Assembly: GCA_029101205.1 (NCBI GenBank)
Contig: JAQXQO010000154.1
Coordinates: 1 to 45,546 of the forward strand
DNA: 45,546 nt
Source of the DNA: Coriobacteriales bacterium
GTDB lineage: Bacteria > Actinomycetota > Coriobacteriia > Coriobacteriales > Atopobiaceae
Reading direction: 5' to 3'
Position numbers and translations under genes: made by a program
Notes under the pieces: generated by a model
Databases searched by the model: none
The model's input: only the letters and a program-made list of their open reading frames with translations
Told to the model about the DNA's origin: nothing
Shown here: positions 41,486 to 45,546 of the stretch, piece after piece
Layout: every line of letters begins with the position of its first letter
Position numbering within the stretch: position 1 is the stretch's first letter

Positions 41486-44400
41486 CTACTCCGCGAAGTA
41501 CGCGACGCCGCCCTCGAACAGCGGCTGGTACTCGTTGCCGGGCACGTTCTGGTACAGGCCGTAGGCGCTGCGCTCGGAGTGGCCCATCTTGCCCAGGATG
41601 CGGCCGTCGGGGCTGGTGATGCCCTCGATGCAGGCCAGCGAGCCGTTGGGGTTCACGTCGAGGTCCATGCTGGGCTCGCCGTTGGCGTCCACGTACTGGG
41701 TGGCCACCTGGCCGCGGGCCACGAGCTCGCTCAGCAGCTTGTCGTTGGCGACGAAGCGGCCCTCGCCGTGGCTGACGGGGATCGTGTACACGTCGCCCAC
41801 GTTGCACTTGCTGAGCCAGGGCGACAGGTTGCTGCTGACGCGCGTGCGCACGAGCCTGCTCTGGTGGCGTCCGATGGTGTTGAACGTCAGCGTGGCGCAC
41901 TCGGAGGTCATGGGCACGATGTCGCCGTAGGGCACCAGGCCCAGCTTGATGAGGGCCTGGAAGCCGTTGCAGATGCCCAGCATCAGGCCGTCACGCTTGT
42001 TCAGCAGGTCGCGCACGGCCTCGGTCACGCGCGGGTTGCGGAAGAACGATGTGATGAACTTCGCGGAGCCGTCGGGCTCGTCGCCGCCGGAGAAGCCGCC
42101 GGGGATCATGACGATCTGGGAGCGGTTGATCTCGTCCACCAGGCGCTGCGTGCTCTCGGCCACGTTCTCGGGGGTCAGGTTGTTGATGACCAGGGTGGTC
42201 ACGTCGGCGCCGGCGCGACGGAAGGCGCGCGCGGAGTCGTACTCGCAGTTGTTGCCCGGGAACACGGGAATCACCACGTGCGGGCGGGCCAGCTTCGCGT
42301 GAGCGGTGACCGCGGGGCCGGAGGTGTAGCTGATGGTCTCGATGGTCTGGCCCTTGGAGCGGTAGGGGAACACCGGCTCCATCCGGGCCTCCCATGCCTC
42401 CTGCAGCTGTGCCAGGTCCAGCACCTCGCCCGAGATCCAGGCGCGGTACTCGGCGGACGTGCCGCCCAGGTGCTCGATCACGACGCCTTCGGTCGTCTGG
42501 GGCACAGGCGCCTCGTCGGGCATCTCGACCACGAAGCTGCCGTAGGCCAGGCGGAACAGGCGGTCGGCGTCAAAGCCGTCCACCAGGCCGAAGCCGATGC
42601 GGTTGCCCACGGCCATCTTGAACAGGGCCTCGGCCAGGCAGCCGTAGCCCGGCGTGGACACGGCCAGCGCGGTGTGGTCGCCTATCATGCCCTCGATCAC
42701 GTCCAGGGCAGCCAGGAACGACTTCGGCTCGGGCGTGATGCCGTCAGCCTGGTAGGCGGGCCTCACCAGCATGAGTTTGCTGTGCGTGCGCTTGAACTCG
42801 GGCGACATCACGTGGTCCACGCTGCCCACCGCGGTGGCAAAGCTGACCAGGGTGGGAGGCACGTCCATGTCCTCGAAGCTGCCCGACATGGAGTCCTTGC
42901 CGCCGATGGAGCCTATGCCCAGGTCCAGCTGGGCCATGAGGGCGCCCAGCACGGCAGCCGCGGGCTTGCCCCAGCGCTCGGGCTCCTGGCGCAGCTTCTC
43001 GAAGTACTCCTGGAAGGTCAGGTACGCGTTCTTGTGCTCCAGGCCGGCGGCGACCAGCTTGGCCACGGACTCGACCACGCTGAGGTAGGCACCCGTGAAC
43101 TGGTTCGCGCTCATGAGATAGGGGTTGAAGCCCCAGGCCATGCCGGAGACCGTGGTGGTCTCGCCGTCGACGGGCATCTTTGCCACCATGGCCATGCTGG
43201 GCGTCAGCTGGCGCGAGCCGCCGAAGGGCATCAGCACCGTGGCGGCGCCGATGGTGGAGTCAAAGCGTTCGGAGAGGCCCTTGTTCGACGCGACGTTCTC
43301 GTCGGTCAGGACGGACTCCATGCGCTCGGCCACCGTGTGGCCCGAGAACTGCGGCTGGTAGGTGCCCTGGTGCAGGAAGTGCACCTTCTGGTGCTTGGGT
43401 GCGCCGTTGGAGCTCAGGAACTCGCGACTGATGTCCACGATGGTCTGGCCGTCCCACACCATGCGCAGACTGGGCTCCTTCGTCACGCGCGCCACGACGG
43501 TGGCTTCGAGGTTCTCCTCGTGGGCGTAGCCGATGAACTCGTCCACGTCCTCGGGGGCCAGCGCCACGGCCATGCGCTCCTGGGACTCGCTGATGGCCAG
43601 CTCGGTGCCGTCCAGGCCCTCGTACTTCTTTGGCACCTTGTTCAGGTCGATGTACAGGCCGTCGGCCAGCTCGCCGATGGCCACGGACACGCCGCCCGCG
43701 CCGAAGTCGTTGCAGCGCTTGATCAGGCGGCATGCGTCCTCGCGGCGGAACAGCCTCTGCAGCTTGCGCTCGGTGGGGGCGTTGCCCTTCTGGACCTCGG
43801 CGCCGTCCTTCTCGAGAGACTCGACGTTGTGCGCCTTGGAGCTGCCGGTGGCGCCGCCGATGCCGTCGCGGCCCGTGCGGCCGCCCAGGAGCACGATCTT
43901 GTCGCCGGGGGCGGGGCACTCGCGACGCACGTGGCTGGCGGGGGTGGCGCCCACGACGGCGCCGATCTCCATGCGCTTGGCCACGTAGCCGGGGTGGTAC
44001 AGCTCGTTCACCTGGCCGGTCGCCAGGCCGATCTGGTTGCCGTAGCTGGAGTAGCCGGCGGCGGCGGTGCGCACGATCTTTCGCTGGGGCAGCTTGCCGG
44101 GCAGGGTCTGGCTCACGGGCACCATGGGGTCTGCGGCGCCGGTGACGCGCATGGCCTGGTACACGTAGCTGCGGCCGGACAGCGGGTCGCGGATGGCGCC
44201 TCCGATGCAGGTGGCCGCGCCGCCGAACGGCTCGATCTCGGTCGGGTGGTTGTGCGTCTCGTTCTTAAAGAGGAACAGCCAGTCCTGCTGCTCTCCGTCG
44301 ACGTCGACCTTCACCTTCACGGTGCAGGCGTTGATCTCCTCGGATTCGTCCAGGCCGGTCAGCTGGCCGGTGTGCTTCAGGTACTTCGCACCGATGGTGC

Positions 44401-45205
44401 CCATGTCCATGAGGCAGACGGGCTTCTGGTCGCGACCCAGCTCGTGGCGCACCTCCAGGTAGCGCTGGAAGGCCTCCTGCACGACGGCGTCGTCTATCTG
44501 CACGTCGGTCAGGACGGTGCCGAACGTGGTGTGGCGGCAGTGGTCGGACCAGTAGGTGTCGATCATCTTTATCTCGGTGATCGTGGGGTCGCGCTTCTGC
44601 TGCCTGAAGTAGTCCTGGCAGAACTTGATGTCGGCCAGGTCCATGGCCAGGCCGCGCTCGTCGATGAAGTCCTGCAGCTTCTTCTGGCTCAGCTGGCGGA
44701 AGCCCTTCAGGGTCTCGACCATGGGAGGCTCGGGCGGGTTGGTCTTCAGAGTCTTCGGCAGGTCCAGCGAGGCCTCGCGCGCCTCGACGGGGTTGATGAC
44801 GTAGTGCTTGATCGCCGCCACGTCCTGCGCCGACAGCTGGCCCTCGATGACGTAGACCTTGGCGGAGCGCACGCTGGGGCGCTCGCCCTGGCTGATCAGC
44901 TGCACGCACTCGCTGGCCGACTCGGCGCGCTGGTCGAACTGACCGGGGAGGAACTCCACGGCAAACACGAGGTCGTCGCCAAAGTCGGGCAGGTCGAACG
45001 TGACGTTGTCGGACTGCGGCTCGCTGAACACGGTGGGCACGCACTTGCGGAACAGCTCGTCCGAGATGCCCTCCACGTCGTAGCGATTGATGAGCCTGAG
45101 GTTGGTGATGCCGCCGATTTCGAGCGTGTGGCGCAGCTCGTGCGAGAGCTGTCGAGCCTCGACGTCGAAGCCGGGCTTCTTCTCGACGTATACACGTGAG
45201 ACCAT
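41486..45205 (-). CDS. purL: Phosphoribosylformylglycinamidine synthase, long form
   Basis: Converts FGAR to FGAM with glutamine and ATP, the fourth step of purine synthesis. At 1239 residues it is a single-chain form with the glutaminase domain fused at the C-terminus, as in Clostridia and some Coriobacteria. The synthase part has TYWSDHCRHTTFGT, FKNETHNHPTEIEPFGGAAT and GGRTGRDGIGGATGSS. The glutaminase part has VFPGNNCEYDSARAFRRAGA and the nucleophile Cys in MLGICNGFQAL, with the partner motif SHGEGRF. I set the start at 45205 (MVSRVYVEKKPG), with AAGGAAGGCAGG upstream; the frame runs 27 codons further without such a site. It stands alone with its own terminator. No other purine gene is in view. 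Confidence 0.96.
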   Translation of the reverse strand: MVSRVYVEKKPGFDVEARQLSHELRHTLEIGGITNLRLINRYDVEGISDELFRKCVPTVFSEPQSDNVTFDLPDFGDDLVFAVEFLPGQFDQRAESASECVQLISQGERPSVRSAKVYVIEGQLSAQDVAAIKHYVINPVEAREASLDLPKTLKTNPPEPPMVETLKGFRQLSQKKLQDFIDERGLAMDLADIKFCQDYFRQQKRDPTITEIKMIDTYWSDHCRHTTFGTVLTDVQIDDAVVQEAFQRYLEVRHELGRDQKPVCLMDMGTIGAKYLKHTGQLTGLDESEEINACTVKVKVDVDGEQQDWLFLFKNETHNHPTEIEPFGGAATCIGGAIRDPLSGRSYVYQAMRVTGAADPMVPVSQTLPGKLPQRKIVRTAAAGYSSYGNQIGLATGQVNELYHPGYVAKRMEIGAVVGATPASHVRRECPAPGDKIVLLGGRTGRDGIGGATGSSKAHNVESLEKDGAEVQKGNAPTERKLQRLFRREDACRLIKRCNDFGAGGVSVAIGELADGLYIDLNKVPKKYEGLDGTELAISESQERMAVALAPEDVDEFIGYAHEENLEATVVARVTKEPSLRMVWDGQTIVDISREFLSSNGAPKHQKVHFLHQGTYQPQFSGHTVAERMESVLTDENVASNKGLSERFDSTIGAATVLMPFGGSRQLTPSMAMVAKMPVDGETTTVSGMAWGFNPYLMSANQFTGAYLSVVESVAKLVAAGLEHKNAYLTFQEYFEKLRQEPERWGKPAAAVLGALMAQLDLGIGSIGGKDSMSGSFEDMDVPPTLVSFATAVGSVDHVMSPEFKRTHSKLMLVRPAYQADGITPEPKSFLAALDVIEGMIGDHTALAVSTPGYGCLAEALFKMAVGNRIGFGLVDGFDADRLFRLAYGSFVVEMPDEAPVPQTTEGVVIEHLGGTSAEYRAWISGEVLDLAQLQEAWEARMEPVFPYRSKGQTIETISYTSGPAVTAHAKLARPHVVIPVFPGNNCEYDSARAFRRAGADVTTLVINNLTPENVAESTQRLVDEINRSQIVMIPGGFSGGDEPDGSAKFITSFFRNPRVTEAVRDLLNKRDGLMLGICNGFQALIKLGLVPYGDIVPMTSECATLTFNTIGRHQSRLVRTRVSSNLSPWLSKCNVGDVYTIPVSHGEGRFVANDKLLSELVARGQVATQYVDANGEPSMDLDVNPNGSLACIEGITSPDGRILGKMGHSERSAYGLYQNVPGNEYQPLFEGGVAYFAE

Positions 45206-45297
45206 GGGGTCCTGCCTTCCTTGCGGTGGGTTGGTCCAAACGCACACGAACCATAATAGGGCTGCTAGCAGGGGGCGTGTTGCCACTCTGGAACGCG

Positions 45298-45320
45298 ACG
45301 CAGAAAACCACGTTCTGCGT
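45298..45320. promoter_or_regulatory. Inverted repeat in the purL upstream region
   Basis: ACGCAGAA at 45298-45305 and TTCTGCGT at 45313-45320 form a perfect 8-bp inverted repeat around a 7-base spacer. It lies 93 bp upstream of the purL start and 157 bp before the divergent partial gene. On the minus strand TATTAT near 45253-45258 is a -10 candidate, so the repeat sits upstream of that promoter. Operator or leader hairpin; the binding factor is unknown. Confidence 0.4.
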
Positions 45321-45476
45321 TCGTGCGGCCAAACCGACCGCTCGCCCGTTGCCCGACGTCGGGGGCCATTGGTCTTTCTGCAGGTATGGACGGGTGTGGC
45401 TCGGGCCTATCTTAGGGATGGAACATTGGACCCAGCGCGGAACCAATGCCGGTCCCGCCCCAAGGAGAAGTGCAAA

Positions 45477-45546
45477 ATGCCCCAGCAGCGTGCCACCAAC
45501 AGTGACGTCACCTCCCTAAACGAGCCTCTGCCCCAGTCGGTGCTGA
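45477..45546 (+). CDS. 5' end of a gene cut by the window edge
   Basis: ATG at 45477 follows AAGGAG at the right distance. Twenty-three codons are visible (starting MPQQRATNSDVTS, then LNEPLPQSVL) before the window ends. The start context is strong, but the visible residues are a polar N-terminus without recognisable family features. Divergent from purL. Confidence 0.6.
   Translation, partial: MPQQRATNSDVTSLNEPLPQSVL

Noticed and set aside
41123-45199. A 1358-codon open frame on the plus strand opposite purL
   Set aside because: It is the antisense shadow of purL caused by high GC in the third codon position. It has no family motifs, and purL is certain.

Overview
The window is a high-GC chromosomal segment from an actinobacterium, most likely of class Coriobacteriia (Olsenella/Atopobiaceae-like). 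I infer this from gene types and order and could not test it by search. The markers are a type III pantothenate kinase, a long single-chain PurL, a sortase-type pilin, a Tat-type PstS lipoprotein and two tandem pstB genes. Most genes are housekeeping genes in tight operons. The spacers between operons are unusually rich in repeats.

Layout, left to right. (1) 299-3485: a folate operon (folE, a folP-folK fusion) that ends in a biotin-ligase-like protein lacking its catalytic lysines. (2) 4109-4894: coaX on the minus strand. (3) 5337-7723: glmU-prs, closed by a clear terminator. (4) 8010-12775: a decayed accessory patch with an unrecognised gene remnant, a signal peptidase gene broken by a frameshift in a run of seven C, a pilin gene cut by an IS3-family element, and an AbiEi/DUF559-like gene that probably lost its 5' end on the far side of the IS. 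(5) 13537-14004: rpmE with a long Ala/Lys/Glu tail. (6) 14857-20991: the phosphate operon pstS-pstC-pstA-pstB-pstB-phoU-response regulator, with a Pho-box-like direct repeat upstream. Its likely sensor kinase (22651-24702) is separated from it by 1.66 kb of repeats. (7) tRNA-Gln(TTG) at 24891-24965. (8) 26047-32721: minus-strand genes for a peptidoglycan-binding protein, a polyprenyl diphosphate synthase, GalE, a DUF1805 protein, a beta-lactamase-fold serine hydrolase, a small Cys-rich protein and a zinc-ribbon membrane protein. (9) 32902-34248: a U32 peptidase/tRNA hydroxylation-type gene. (10) 34325-40552: a three-gene operon (TerB-domain protein, DUF2791/BrxD-like ATPase, DEAD/DEAH helicase) matching the Shango anti-phage system. 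(11) 41486-45205: purL, then the first 23 codons of another gene at the right edge.

The most unusual signal is in the spacers. A 10-bp core close to GGTCTGGGCG recurs in at least four intergenic regions (about 3670-3934, 7861-8007, 25745-25932, 40769-41339). Neighbouring cores are almost always 30-33 bp or 22 bp apart, which is three or two turns of the helix. Two arrays 37 kb apart share a nearly identical 33-bp unit carrying the palindrome ACGTTAACGT. A second array (21572-22050) has about 61-bp units with a hairpin that shows a compensatory change. A 56-bp palindromic element occurs twice in opposite orientation (21346-21402 and 25945-26000), flanking the kinase gene and the tRNA. These look like a species-specific system of phased DNA-binding sites or mobile palindromic repeats. 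I cannot name a known family for them.
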